NCBI GenBank assembly: GCA_001566295.1
Contig: KQ964247.1
Coordinates: forward strand, 682,001 to 746,000
Source: Microdochium bolleyi
Lineage: Eukaryota; Ascomycota; Sordariomycetes; Xylariales; Microdochiaceae
Length of the DNA stretch: 64,000 bases
Direction: 5' to 3'
Shown here: positions 32,342 through 43,923 of the stretch, one piece after another
Layout of the letters: the number at the start of each line of letters is the position of its first letter
How positions within the stretch are numbered: the first letter of the stretch is position 1
Made by a program: the position numbers and the translations under genes
The notes under the pieces: model-generated
The model's input: the letters and a program-made list of their open reading frames with translations, nothing else
Database searches by the model: none
What the model was told of the DNA's origin: nothing

Positions 32342-34122
32342 CTACCTGTACTTTTCATACCCGGCGGCCTCCGCCAGAAGCGTCTCGACCTTTTCTATCG
32401 TGGCAGGATCGTAAACCTCGGCGTGTGTCTGCTCCCCACGGAGAACCAGCTTGTCATGCCGCGTGGCCTCCTCCTTGGTCATGCAGACCAGATCGCCGAG
32501 CGTCAGGTTCGACGACTTTTGCTCGTCCGCGCCCTCGCCAATCCGTATAAGCGTCGTGCCCACGGGCTTCCGCCACCGTACCAGTGTCAGTCGCGTGGGT
32601 AAGCCCGTGATGGCGCTTCGCGCTTTGTAGATGTCCTCGACGAGGAAAGCCATATCGCCTGGGGTAACAGGGACCTTGAGGCCGAGGGTCACGCTGGCGT
32701 CACCGGCGGTCAGGTGGCGCAGCATTCTTTCCTCACCGCCCTGGACTGCGGCGAGGAGGCCCTCGTAGAGTTTGTCTCTACCCTTGGCAGTCGCATAGTC
32801 TGTCGGATAGCCTGGATATGGCACAAGACGAGACGTTAGCTGTGCTTCGTTGCAACAGGACATGTACCCAAAAGTAGCCAGAAAAGTGGCTCCGGGGGTA
32901 GACTCACCTGTGATGGACAATATGACGTGATTCGCGACCGTGTAGCCAAAGACGGCAGGCATCGTGCCGAGCACGGGCAATATCCGCACTCTAAACTCTG
33001 GCAACACTCCCAGATCACCGACCTTGCCCTTGGCAAATTCGTTCTCGGGGAGGGGCAACAGCTCGGCCTTGCCGTCTCCAGTCTTCTCTGTCGAGAACAC
33101 AGTCGGGATCCCCTTTGTAATGCCGAGCAGCTTCAGCCGCCGGCGCGTTGCTCGCGACAACCTGTCATCCGTGCCCATGCCAATATCGCCAACCATGATA
33201 CGGGTTGGATCACTCTTGCACCCCGCGCCCATGGCTGAGATAACAGGCAAGCCATGGTCGTGGCAGTACTTGAGCAGCGAGACCTTGGTGTCGATGTTGT
33301 CAATGGCGTCGACCACGAAGTCCGGCTTCTGATCTGTACCCATCCATGTCTCAAGAAGCCGATCTGCGACAGGTTCCCAGTATTTCTCCAGACGGACGTC
33401 AAACTTGACCCACGGTGCGACCGCCGCCAAGCGCCGCTGCAGGCAGTGCACTTTGGGAATACCGACGTCCGCGAGTGTCGCGACAGCGTGCCTGTTCAGG
33501 GAGCTCAGGGTGACCTGGTCAAAGTCTACCAGACGGATCTTGGACACACCCGAACGCGCGAGGGCCCCCGTGCAGTGTGAACCGACACCACCGCAGCCGA
33601 CGACCACCACGAAGGAGTTGCGGAGCTTGCCGAGCCCGTCGTCGGTGAGGAAGACCCGGTTACGCGCCAGCTGTTCGAGGATGAGCTCGTCGTCGTAGTC
33701 GCCAGCCTGGGCCCGTCGCGCCAGTGCCTGGTTGCGCAGATCTTCCTGGTCTAGAGGGGCAGGATTGTCATGGCTGCTAGGCTGGTACCCTGCTGGTCAG
33801 CATTGGCTCGTGATATTGCGACCCCGTCTCGAGGATCTTGCTGCTCGCGCAGGCGTGCTCCCAAGTCTGGGCGGAGTGTCATGTTCCAACAAACACAGGT
33901 GGGGGTTGGACCTCATACCTGTCTGGCACTGCTGGAGGCCTCGGCGGGCGACCCCAGGCCTGCGATACTGCTCGCTCGTTGTCTCCTTGATGGTTGCTGC
34001 TGCTGCTGCTGGACCCGCTGGTATCCGAGAATAGCAGTTGCGACGAGGGCGCCTGAGACGACAGCGGTCGCTGCGAGCTGGGCCTTTGTGCTCGAGGTGG
34101 AGCGCTCGATGAAAGAGGACAT
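32342..34122 (-). CDS. tRNA threonylcarbamoyladenosine (t6A) dehydratase, Tcd-type E1-like enzyme
   Basis: Exons 34122-33919, 33781-32908 and 32811-32342 (introns about 137 and 96 bp) give about 515 aa. It should cyclise the t6A base at position 37 of ANN-decoding tRNAs to ct6A with ATP. Residues 13-33 form a hydrophobic helix (QLAATAVVSGALVATAILGY), as in the yeast Tcd proteins of the mitochondrial outer membrane, then a six-Gln run encoded by CAG repeats. The adenylation domain has V-V-G-C-G-G-V-G-S-H, D-x-D-x-V, N-R-H-A, D-A-I-D-N and the family's D-P-T-R-I. C-terminal part is typical of the fungal family. The second intron is stop-free and a multiple of three; removing it restores an I-T-G-Y-P joint. 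The TTG at 34137 was not used because an ATG follows at 34122. Confidence 0.9.
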
Positions 34123-35618
34123 GTCTGCTGTCGTCAATGGGGGGGTTGAGTGCCCGTGGGAGGCGGCTGAGGCTCGGATCTGCCGAGATCACCTCTGGCA
34201 AGTGTGTTGAAGCTCAAACGAAACAAAATATTTTGTTCCTGGCGCCGCGGTGCCGCTACGTAATTGGAGGGGCGGGCCGGCGGAAGTCGCAGGGTGGGGG
34301 TCCGCCGAGAGTCCCCTGCCTGTCGCGGCTTCCATTTTTAGGGCACCCGCTCCACCAGATCTCGACCCCAAACACGCTTCACCACTTTCGCGACTGTCGA
34401 GCCTCTGGGCAATGTTTCGTTTTGCACTGCCGCCCGCGCTGCTCCGGGCTGCGGGAGCCTCGCTGGGACATGGCTAGCTTCATGACAGAAGCTTGGCTGC
34501 GATAAGGTCTGCTCCTGTTTCCGAAGACTCCACCGCGCGTGCACACATCGTCGCTCCTGTTTCCTGCCTAGCATCACCTGGGCATCGATCTGCAGAGTCG
34601 AGACAAGCTCCGGTCGCCCGGCAATGCCCAAAGCGTGTTATCTCCAGCCATGCCTGTGCAAGGGATGTCTCGCGGTGAAGATCAACGGAGCTTGATCTGG
34701 CACCTGTGTCGCAGCAAGCTATTTTGAGCCTCTGATCAATGGTCAAGATCGGCAGCGGCTATGGGCGATGCAGCAGTCACTCTCACATATATAATGCAGC
34801 CTGTTGCCTCACCTCGTTGCCTACTGCCATTGTCTACTTTGCAGAACCACCCTCTCCCTCTCGGCTCTTATTTACGGCGGAGCGCTTTACACCGACGACG
34901 ACTCCCGACTGTCCACCCACCACCTCCCATCCGCGCTCTCCAGGTACTTCTTGCCATCACAAACTTCGCCAGGCGTGATGTATTGGCACTGTTGCCCCTC
35001 AGGAATGGGATGTGCCAGAAACGCCTGACCATGGAGGCATTGTCCAAAGTGAGCCCAAGTCCCCTGGCTACATGAGCAGCAAAGTTGTGCTTGGTCGCGC
35101 AGTAGACTTCTTGTGACTAACATTGTTCTTGACCCAGCGGGTTGCAATTGTCCTGCAAGGCAAGAAGAACCAGGTTTAGCAGCAAGAAGGCAAGGTCCCA
35201 CGCCTGTGGAGCCTGCATCACATGTTAGATGTGATACAAAACGCCGACCAAGATGATCTGCCATGCGAGCAAAGGTACCTCAGCTTCTGTCCATCATGTT
35301 TCCATTCACAAACACACGAGGCAGCACACGATACCAGTGGACAAGAAGCTCAAAGATCAACATCTAGGGATTCAGGCTAATGCTAGGAAGCTACAGTAGT
35401 GCAAGAGAGCGCCGTCGACAAGTACCCAAAAACCTTGATGCTGAACGACGCCATGAGAGAGGTATATATAGGGTATTTAGCCCGGACAACATCACCGGTA
35501 CAGAGACACAAGGAAAATTATAAACAGAACCGTGACCGCGTAAGTCTCATTTTACAAACGCCAACCCCTCCCCGAAAAGCATCCCACGAGACCGAAGCCT
35601 GCTAATGGTCCGCAGCAC
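34123..35618. other. Intergenic region between t6A dehydratase and carbonic anhydrase genes
   Basis: Holds the dehydratase promoter and the carbonic anhydrase 3' region. TATA-like runs at about 34787 and 35462-35470 have no gene attached. No convincing ORF. Confidence 0.5.
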
Positions 35619-36867
35619 TTAGGCAATGATGTGCATAGGAGAAGGCTTGGGGGCAGCGGCGGGGTGTGCAGCAGCAGGGGCAGCAGCGGCCGGGTGGGCA
35701 GCGGCAGGAGGAGCGGCAGCGGCAGGGGGAGCAGCAGCAGCAGGAGGAGCGGGAGTGGCAGCCGGGGCAGCAGCGGAGGTGCTGCTAGCACGGCCAGCAC
35801 CGCCGCGACCAGCACCGCCACGGCCGGCGGCACCACCACGAGCGCCACGAGCGCCAGTCATCTGAGCAAGGACGTTGGTCTGGCCGGGCGCGTTCTGGGT
35901 GAAGCGGGAGTTGAAGCCAAGGACGTTGCGGGCGTTGACGAAGGTGGCGGCCGAGATGGTAAGCTTCTGGGTCGAGACGAGCCAGCTGACCTGCTCCGAG
36001 CAAGGAGGGGTGGTGAGGGAGCCAGAGTAGGACTGGAACTCGCCGGCCTTGACAGCGTTAACGACCTCGGACATGATGAGGGCGCCGGTCTTGGTCTTGG
36101 AGCCGGGGGCAGCGACCTCGCCGACGGACTTGAAGACGGTCTCGAGCATGGGCGAGGCGGCGCGGCGGCCGTTGCTGCGGCGGCCGAACAGGTTAGTCAT
36201 GACGGGGTACTGGTCAACCTGGGTGACGTTGGACTTGGGGGCAGTCGGGCGCGGGTTGGCAACGGCGGCGACACCGCCGGTCTCGACGTCGACGTACACG
36301 CCAATGACGGCGGTCTGGGGGGCAGCACCGGCGGTCTGGAAGACCATGTGCATCTCCATGGGCATGGAGACGCCGTTGTCGGTGTGCTCGGACGGGTGGT
36401 GGAAGTGGAACTGCTTAAGCTCGAGCTCGGTGCCGGTGGGCAGCGTGAGCTTGCCGCCCTTGCCCTCCATGACGACCTCGACGGTCGTGCCCAGGTTCTC
36501 AAATACGGCGCCGTCGGCCTGGTCGGGGATCTCGAGCTTGATATCGCTGCCCTTGACCGCGGTGAAGCTGGCGGCGACCATGTCGATGGGCGACTGGTTC
36601 TTGCCGGTGTTGCAGGCAGTGTTTGCGGCCTCGAGGGTGTTCCAGAAGAGAGGGCCCTATACGTTGTGGAATCCGTGGTTAGTTACCGAGTACCCATGAC
36701 TTGTTCCTTGAGCGAATATGTGATTTGTGACTTACAATCTTGCCAGTGTAACCGAAGGTGTTGACCTTGACCTCGCCCTCGGCACGCTTGTCAAAGTGTG
36801 TGTGGCCACCGCAGAAGCCCATGACGGGAGAGACGGCCGCAGCCACGAGGATGAGTTGAGAGAGCAT
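35619..36867 (-). CDS. Secreted alpha-carbonic anhydrase with Gly/Arg and Pro/Ala-rich tail
   Basis: Exons 36867-36736 and 36656-35619 (79-bp intron) give 389 aa. It hydrates carbon dioxide to bicarbonate, probably outside the cell. Residues 1-17 are a signal peptide. Zinc ligands are the two His of F-H-F-H-H-P-S-E-H-T and the His of M-E-M-H-M-V-F. The S-L-T-T-P-P-C segment has the catalytic Thr, and K-N-Q-S-P-I-D is the usual N-terminal block. About residues 310-389 form a tail. First come RGG/AGRG repeats, then a long Ala/Pro run with a few His, ending PSPMHIIA. Such a tail is not part of the enzyme fold and may anchor the protein in the wall. It is encoded by GC-rich repeats that could expand or contract. 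A TATA box lies about 105 bp upstream. Confidence 0.94.
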
Positions 36868-36971
36868 CTTGTCTGGTTGTTGTTGTTGTTGTTTTGTTCT
36901 GTATGTCTCTTGTTCTTTCGAACTTAGTCCTTCAACAGCAAAGTGAAGACTGGTTGGTTGTTGTTGGTGTT

Positions 36972-36979
36972 TATATATA
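36972..36979 (-). promoter_or_regulatory. TATA box of the carbonic anhydrase gene
   Basis: TATATATA about 105 bp upstream of the ATG at 36867 on the minus strand, followed by a TTG-repeat rich leader. Typical position for a fungal core promoter. Confidence 0.55.
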
Positions 36980-39900
36980 CCCGGTCGATTAGGGAAGGGA
37001 CTCGTTGTTATCGCCGCACAGCGGGGGGAGAAAGCCGAACAACAAAAAGGTTAATTAAAGTCAATGGACAAGAATGGAAATTTCCCAGTGGCACAGCCTA
37101 CTGTTCGGTCAAGGAAAGCACACGAGGTGGGAGGGCGGGGGAAGAGTGGATGGAGATTGATGGCGTGGCAGAAGAGAGGGCTTCCGAGTCAAGAGAGTGA
37201 CCAAGATCGGGCTTGGATCTTATAGAAACCCTAGAGTGCCTAGACTTTTCTCCTTGGCTCAACTTCTTGTTCTCTTCTCGGCGGCCAGGGGTTAGGAGGG
37301 CCATGCCTCGGGCAGTAAACTGATAGAGAGATCTTGGCGACATGGCTTCGATACTACACCGACATGGGTCAAGAGACTAATTACGCCGCACGGAACGAAG
37401 CGATGGTAACGGCAGTGGCAACGGCCGGGGCACAGCGGAGGCTGCTGGCATCGCCGCCGCGCAAGCTGGAGTCTGGCAACAAGACTCCCCCAGCCAGCCA
37501 GGGTCCGCGGGGGGTGTTTGAGGCATGGCTTTTGCGTTGTGTGGGCGCAATGGCGGACAATAAAACATGCCAAGACCCAAGCCTCTGGTTCAGAAGTTCA
37601 TATGTGCAGGGGTCACGACTTATACGCTCAATCTTCACGATGGACCTTTACCCCGGCTCTGCGATGGTAATGCGGCAGCATGCGGGCGGGTCCTTGGCCA
37701 AACGTGACCCTCTTGCTGGGGTTTATACGCTGGGTCCAGCAGATACATCAGAGGACTTCGAACGCAGGAAGGTCTAGAACAGCTGCGGCCTACAGAGTAA
37801 GTCGTTCGCTGAGTAAGAAGTGGCCATGTACTCTGACTGGGGCGTAGCACCACCAGAAGAGCGCGTAAGCTGCTTATTCTCCCAAACTCGAGTGTACGTC
37901 GCCACTCAGTAGAGAAGGCCCAACTTGCTGAATCCAGCACAGTCTGAGCAGGAACTGCATATTGCGAACAACTGCGTAAACTACCTCATTCAGCAGTGAG
38001 TGTAACCGTCCGGATCTTTTCCTCAGGTCGACGGGCGGCAGGCAAGGTCGCAGATCGGAAAGTGGCGTGTTTTCGCATCATTGAAACCGACGCCGGACAC
38101 ATGCCAAGACCTCTTCTTGCCCGGGGTCCCCCCTCCCCGGGGCATACCGATGCCATCACTCGCCTGCAACGCAAGCCTGAACATACGCGCTGGCCGGGTA
38201 ATCATTGGGGGCAGTCCGGCGTGCAAAAGACAGTTCTCGACTCTTCTCTACGGAGGAGGAACCCGGGACCTTGCCGCAGGCAACCTTATCGCTCCTGCTG
38301 CAGAAGATGTGTGTGTGTACCGGTATGTGTAACAGTGAGCACGAGTCCGAGGCTGAAAGCCGGCCCCGACGGCATGGGCACTGTGAGCCACGTTCCGTGC
38401 TGTCGTCATACGGCGTTCGTAACCACTGAGCGATTCGAGTACACGTAGGGTAAGCTCGAGCATGCCCCGTGAGAACGCATCTCAGCCCGAATCTCACCTG
38501 CTCACCCACCCGCCCGCGATCTGAACTGACTGCCCCGGAAGCACGAGTTTCCTGTCAGAAGATCCGAAAATAGCACTTTGCTTGAGAGTTTTGGCATCAC
38601 CTGATTCTTCTCCATGGGGAGCTATAGATAGGACCTCTCTCTCCTCTTTTTGTTTCGCTCAACCGACCTTGAGTCGTGGGCGGAGGTCCGAAGGCGAATG
38701 GTGAGAGAAAGAAACACCAAATGCTGGTGCTTTCTGAAGCACCTTGGCGCGGCTCAAAACAAGCTTGCCGAGACCGGTGCCGCGCCTCTGGGCGCCCGCT
38801 TGTGAGGCATGGGCCGCCCAAGCCCAACTGGGGGCTTCTCGCAGTGGTGGTGGTCAGCCTGGCCAGCTGCCCCCCCTCCCCTCCTTCCCTTCCAACGCTG
38901 GGCGTTTCTTGTTTCGTGCACGAGGGTGCTGTGATCACGGAGAACTACCTCTCTGCTGCATCCATACTCCGTGATGAACCGTAGAGCTCCACCAGTGCTG
39001 GCTGGTGATCGCAGCGCATTACTCGAGAAGCAGATACATGATAGGGGGCTTCTTCTCCGCAAGATTGAGCAACCCCCCCCCCCCTTTTTCCCCGGGGCGG
39101 ACACAGCGAGACTCCTCTTGCAGAGGACGGCGGGCGCAACCTGACACCGAGGCATTGCCTGGCTGGATGGAAAATCAGATCATATTGTTCTTGGCAGGTC
39201 GTAGTGTCCAGGGTCTCGGTGTTTTAGAGTGCCCGCGGCCCCTGCCCTGCCTTCACTGTCCAGGGGGGGTGGTCCAGCGAGATCTGGACCGCCGGGCCTC
39301 TCGCAGTGGGCCCGTCCGTACATTGCGGCAATCGAGACCGCCGATCCAGTCCAGGGCAGCCGACGGCCTCTTTGAAACAAGTCGTGCTGGTGAGGGTATC
39401 GTCATAATGTCGGAGGAGGATCCGGGAGGGGAGTGCCAAGATGACTCTGGAGCGGTCGTCGCCAGCCACGGATCTGCATACGCGTCCGTACCTAAGGTAG
39501 GCAGTCGAGTTTGCTCGGAACACAGACGAACGAGGAAGAATCAGCGAGCGTGCATGCGCGCGCGGAAGGATTAAGCTTTGGCGTGGCCCAGGGCCGTGGG
39601 ACCGCATCACAGCGGGCGGCCGTTGTGATTGCCCAGCGCCGTTGAGCCTTTTGGAGGGCCAAGCGGTCTTGGAAAGATTGCCCGATGGCAGTCTAGACGA
39701 GATCAAGAAGAAGATCGACAGACACGCGCGCGCGGCCAGTTGTACCCCGGATCAACGTCTGCGCTTTCTTCTCCAGGAAGGTGAATCATTCTAGCGCCTT
39801 GGGAGTTCGGAGGGGCAGTGCAGTGCAGAGTGCTGTACCTGGCCTAGGCCCCTGGATTTGCGTGCACGGGTCAAACTGTGCTGAACAGTGGTCCAGTTAG

Positions 39901-40716
39901 CGTCTGGGCGCCAGTATGACAACTATGAGCCGTTGCGAGGCCACGTGAATGAAACCAACGACAACACAACGACGACGGGCTGCCAAGGGCGTGGACGGGT
40001 CGAGTCGGGCCTGTCAAAGCGCCAAGCCAAGGGTAATGACAGAAACACTGCTACTTACTACGTGTACCACCGGCGATCCTGAGTCCTGCCCGCCCAGCCC
40101 CAATGCACAACCACCTTCGTTGTCAGGGCTTCTGACTCGAGGGCCGCACTGCGCGGCTTGGGCTTGCAGAGCAACAGAAGCGGAGACGCACGCAACACAA
40201 GGTTGATTTCTCGGGGCTTTGATTGCACTGTGCCGAGGAGAATCTCTCTTTTCCCATCTTGGCATTCATGGTCTCTTCGGCCACCAGGTAGCTGAGGTTA
40301 GCGTCTCTATCGTGAGATTCCTAGATCCATGATCCTCGGGAACAGCAAAAAGAAGGAGTACGCGTACGCAAGGCCCGGACGACTGGCACGCCGCGCAGCT
40401 TTGGAACCTTGTTCCCCAGGTTTCTCGGCATCCGCTCGCCGTGGTCAAATGTGCATTAGTCCCTCCGTCCACAACCAATACCAACGGGCAGGGCAGACTT
40501 GGTAAACCGCCGGGCCAACCCCGTCCCACTCGTGCAACCTCGCTCCTCGAGTAAGAAACTCAATGATAGTTAGTGCCCAGGGCGCCGCCCAGACCGCAAC
40601 CTGGTCACCGACCAGAAACGCGCTCTTCCATGATTCACACACGAAGTGACAGACAGGCAAGACCCATGCTTCAGAAAGTGTGGCCTCCGCCGAGGGGGAG
40701 GCAGCGGCTAGGTCTA

Positions 40717-40734
40717 GCTGGCTGGCTGGCTGGC
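40717..40734. repeat. GCTG tetranucleotide microsatellite
   Basis: GCTG repeated about 4.5 times in non-coding DNA. Confidence 0.7.
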
Positions 40735-41687
40735 AGGCCGGGGGGGAGGCAGCTGACTCCTTCGAAACGCGCGCAGGCACCCCCCTCGTCTCCCAGCAGC
40801 ACCCAAGCCACGGGTTTCTCTGCGGTTTCAACAACACGGCGCCGAAACACCTTTCAAGCCTATTAATAGTTCCGGATCCGCGCTCTTCCTGTCACCCAGT
40901 TTCGCGCAAGAGAGAGGAATGGCATGATTTGTGATTATTTTTGGTTTTGCTATGAAACCGGATCCCGGCGAGCGATGTTCGGGGAAAACAGGTATAAATG
41001 GCAACGCGCTCGTCGAAATCTTGGCATTTCTGATCTCGCCCTTGACGGAACTATTCAGCACATGCTTCCATGACTCTCGCTGCCCGCTACCAAGGCTGAC
41101 CTGGCTGATTGCGACCTTCGCATGAACCGGGTCTGCCTGCTGCCAGCGCTTGCCTGTTCGAGGCATGTCTCTCCGCGGCTTCCGCAACCTTCGCCCGCCA
41201 AGCACCGACGACTCGCGCCGCTTGCGCAAACCCCGAAATCCGGAAAAACTCTCATGAAAATGCCCTCACCGTGCCTCATTGTTCATTTGTCGGACCCCTG
41301 CTGTCGTCTTCTTGGCTGGCTCGGATCTCTATCAACCTTCTCGCCAAGACTTGCCCGCTCACGATGTCAGTTGTTGCACAGCCTCGCTCGCCTCTGCCTA
41401 ACTCCGCACGGCAGCTCCAGGCGCCAAGACCTATGCATTATGCCGACGGCACGCGTCTGACCGACCCGGAACCATGGATGATGATGCAGATCTCGGCATC
41501 ACGAGCTTCGGGCTTGGACCTTCCGCCAAGCTTGCGTGCCCAGTGCCGTGGAGACCGCCCAGATCTGTATTTGCCGGCTTCGTGTACACTTCCGTTCCGC
41601 ATCCCAGGCTGGCTGATCGCGAGTACGCAGTGAAATGCAGCCTCTTCTACGCCAAGATCTTGTCGCTTGCGAGCCGAGATGTCTCGA

Positions 41688-42924
41688 TCAGTATCCGCGT
41701 TGTATTTCCCTCAGATCGCGCAGCTGTTGCTGAGTTGGCGACGTCTCCCGGATCTCTGCCAAGGTGGGCTGTTCGGGCAGGCGCTCCAGACGAAATTGCT
41801 CATACATGCCACCTGTTGCTCAGAGTCAATCATGTTGTCGGGCAAATAGTAGTTGGACGGCTTGGTCGGAGACGAAAGTTGGAGACTGTGTGAACATTCC
41901 AAAACCCTGACTTACCATTCCTGTTCTTGGGGGTGCGCATGTTGACCACGCGGTAAAGCCCATCGTACCGGATACCTGCTTCAGGGAGGTAGCTGTTGCG
42001 AGAGCGTTTCGCGACTGCCGACGAGCCACCTGATCTCAGCACGCGGACTGGGTTCTGCGTGCGGAAGGACGCCTTCAGCGCCTGTGTGCCGTTCGTCGAC
42101 TCTGCCGGACGTTTGGGGTCTGTGTTCTTGTGACTATTGGAGCCTGAGTAGTAGATCATGTCTCCGTCGTCGGTGTCCAAGTCATCATATGTGTTTGCGA
42201 TGACAATTGAATAGGCACCCAGTTGAGTGTCACCATGGATGCCACCCATGGCGCTGCCATGTGCACCGTTGAACAGAGCTACCAGCTGCAACGGGAACCA
42301 AGCACCAACGGGAATGCCATTGTGGCCATAGACTGTGGTTTTCTTCCTTTGCAGGAGAGGGTTGAGGCGTCTGACAATCCGATTGTTCTTCCCACGGCCC
42401 GTGATGACGCCGTGCATGATTCCGTCTCTGCCGAAAATTGGATGGTTGGCAGGAGGCAACGCCAGTTCCGTCATGGCCGTACCTGCTACGGTCTGTGATC
42501 CGGTGGCAAGGTCGTCATCTTCACCACTGTCCGCACTCTGATCTTCATCCTGATCTACATCCTCGGTGACAGTCGTCTGCTCAAACTTCTCCTTGAGCTC
42601 GGTCGCACGATCAATGATGTCCTCTGGGAGCGAGTTTTTGGTGCTGAGGAGTTTCTCCACCGTGTTTTTCCAGCCAGAGATGTCGATGTCACCACGACTG
42701 AGGTCTGTTGAGTAGTCGAGCCACGCCAAGTAGACTCGAGCGTCCTTCAGTCGCTTGTCGTACTCTTCTGCTTCCTTCGGCAGCTGCGTCTTTGTGGATT
42801 TCATTGCCATGAGAATGAGGTTTTTATTCTCCTTTTTCAGAACATTGATACGTCCCGGACCTGATTTGGGGACAACCAGGAGGTTGACCTTTTGCGGTGC
42901 TTCTGGTACTTCTATACCTGCCAT
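41688..42924 (-). CDS. YDG/SRA-domain protein
   Basis: Exons 42924-41916 and 41812-41688 (103-bp intron) give 377 aa. The N-terminal 150 residues are helical and charged with an acidic patch at about 125-140. The SRA domain runs from about residue 160 to 365. Visible motifs are V-G-A-W-F-P-L, G-G-I-H-G-D, G-A-Y-S-I-V, D-G-D-M-I-Y-Y-S-G-S, N-P-V-R-V-L-R and I-R-Y-D-G-L-Y-R-V-V. Exon 2 completes it with F-R-L-E-R-L-P-E-Q. SRA domains of UHRF1 and plant SUVH proteins flip out and bind 5-methylcytosine, often hemimethylated. In fungi such proteins lack RING or SET domains, and their role is unknown. No second domain is visible here. The protein is a candidate reader of methylated DNA. Confidence 0.9.
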
Positions 42925-43923
42925 CTTGCCTCGTATCTGCTGAGTTTGCTACTGCTTAGTAACGAGTAAGCGCTCTGCAAGACATGAATCAAAACGTGTA
43001 AGGCTATCCTTCAGTAATCCTGTAAAATAATATCTTTTCCGGTTCAAAGTATCTCCAAAGTACTCACATACTAGACGCCGAGGTGAGAGCACACTAAGGA
43101 GGTCTTTCCCTTTACACACTCGGAAGGTATAAGGCGATATAGCAGATTTGAATCAAATGGCTGACAGCTTACAGCGAATATGCAAGCTGGAACAGATTGA
43201 AAAGTGCTGACCTGAGTTGTTGGTCATGGGGAACCAACTATGCGAAAAGAATAATAATCTTCTTTCGCCTCAGCTAGGCATATGTAGCGCTTATGTTGAG
43301 CCTGAGGTCCAGGAATTGCCTAGTAGGCCGGAGTTTTGTTGACCTAGGCGCGTTTGTTGCTGTGGAGATCTTGTCTCGTTGGTGCCCAAGAAGCGTTTGG
43401 AGCAGCCTAGGCAGTGCAGTGAGAGGAATATGAAGAGTAACAAAACAGACTGCGCTGTTTGAATTGTCCGAGGAAGGCAGAGGCGTTCCGGTGCGTGCGC
43501 TCAGGTGTCACGAGGGATCTCGTCCGTGGGTAGAGCGAGAGGTCGCCTGGTGCAAACGGGGGATTCTGATCTCATATGTTGGTTGTGGTAATGCGCGCGG
43601 GGGCGGGCTGGGCTTGGTTGACAAACGCGCGCTTCGCATCTTCCCCGCAGTCAGGTATAAGGAAGTGCTGCAATCACGGGAATCACCTCCGTGCCAGGAC
43701 ACACAACGCGCAATCGCCGCGACTGGGGTTTTTTGAGACCCAGAGCAGTGATGTGAAGAGATGGTGAGGAAACTGGCTAGTTCTGCAGTATGGGGCAGAG
43801 GTCAAGTAACACCCAGGTATGGTTCACAAATAATCTAATGCATGAGACAGATCAGGAGAAAATGATAATTTAATGGATGCCCAAACTGTTTCATCCATGA
43901 TTTGATGGACTCTCTGATCAACA
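42925..43923. other. Intergenic region between SRA gene promoter and cysA 3' end
   Basis: Promoter of the SRA gene and 3' region of the downstream transferase gene, partly AT-rich. Plus-strand frames 43464-43767 have no motif. Nothing else seen. Confidence 0.6.

Larger units (their letters stand above)
36868..41687. other. 4.8-kb region without a recognisable gene
   Basis: Apart from the carbonic anhydrase promoter at the left end, only short or motif-free frames are present, the longest being plus-strand frames at 39005-39574 and 41109-41633. A C12 run at 39073-39084 and a GCTG microsatellite at 40717-40734 are present. No transposon ends, tRNA or rRNA were seen. It could hold non-coding transcripts or lost genes. 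Confidence 0.5.

Noticed and set aside
35631..36764. 377-codon plus-strand frame over the carbonic anhydrase gene
   Set aside because: Antisense and low-complexity. The minus strand has the full zinc site and splice signals.
39005..39574. 189-codon plus-strand frame as a gene
   Set aside because: Low-complexity Arg/Ser-rich product, no motif, crosses a C12 run, and other frames nearby are equally open.
41109..41633. 174-codon plus-strand frame downstream of the SRA gene
   Set aside because: No domain, and poor start context. It may be non-coding sequence in the 3' region of the SRA gene.
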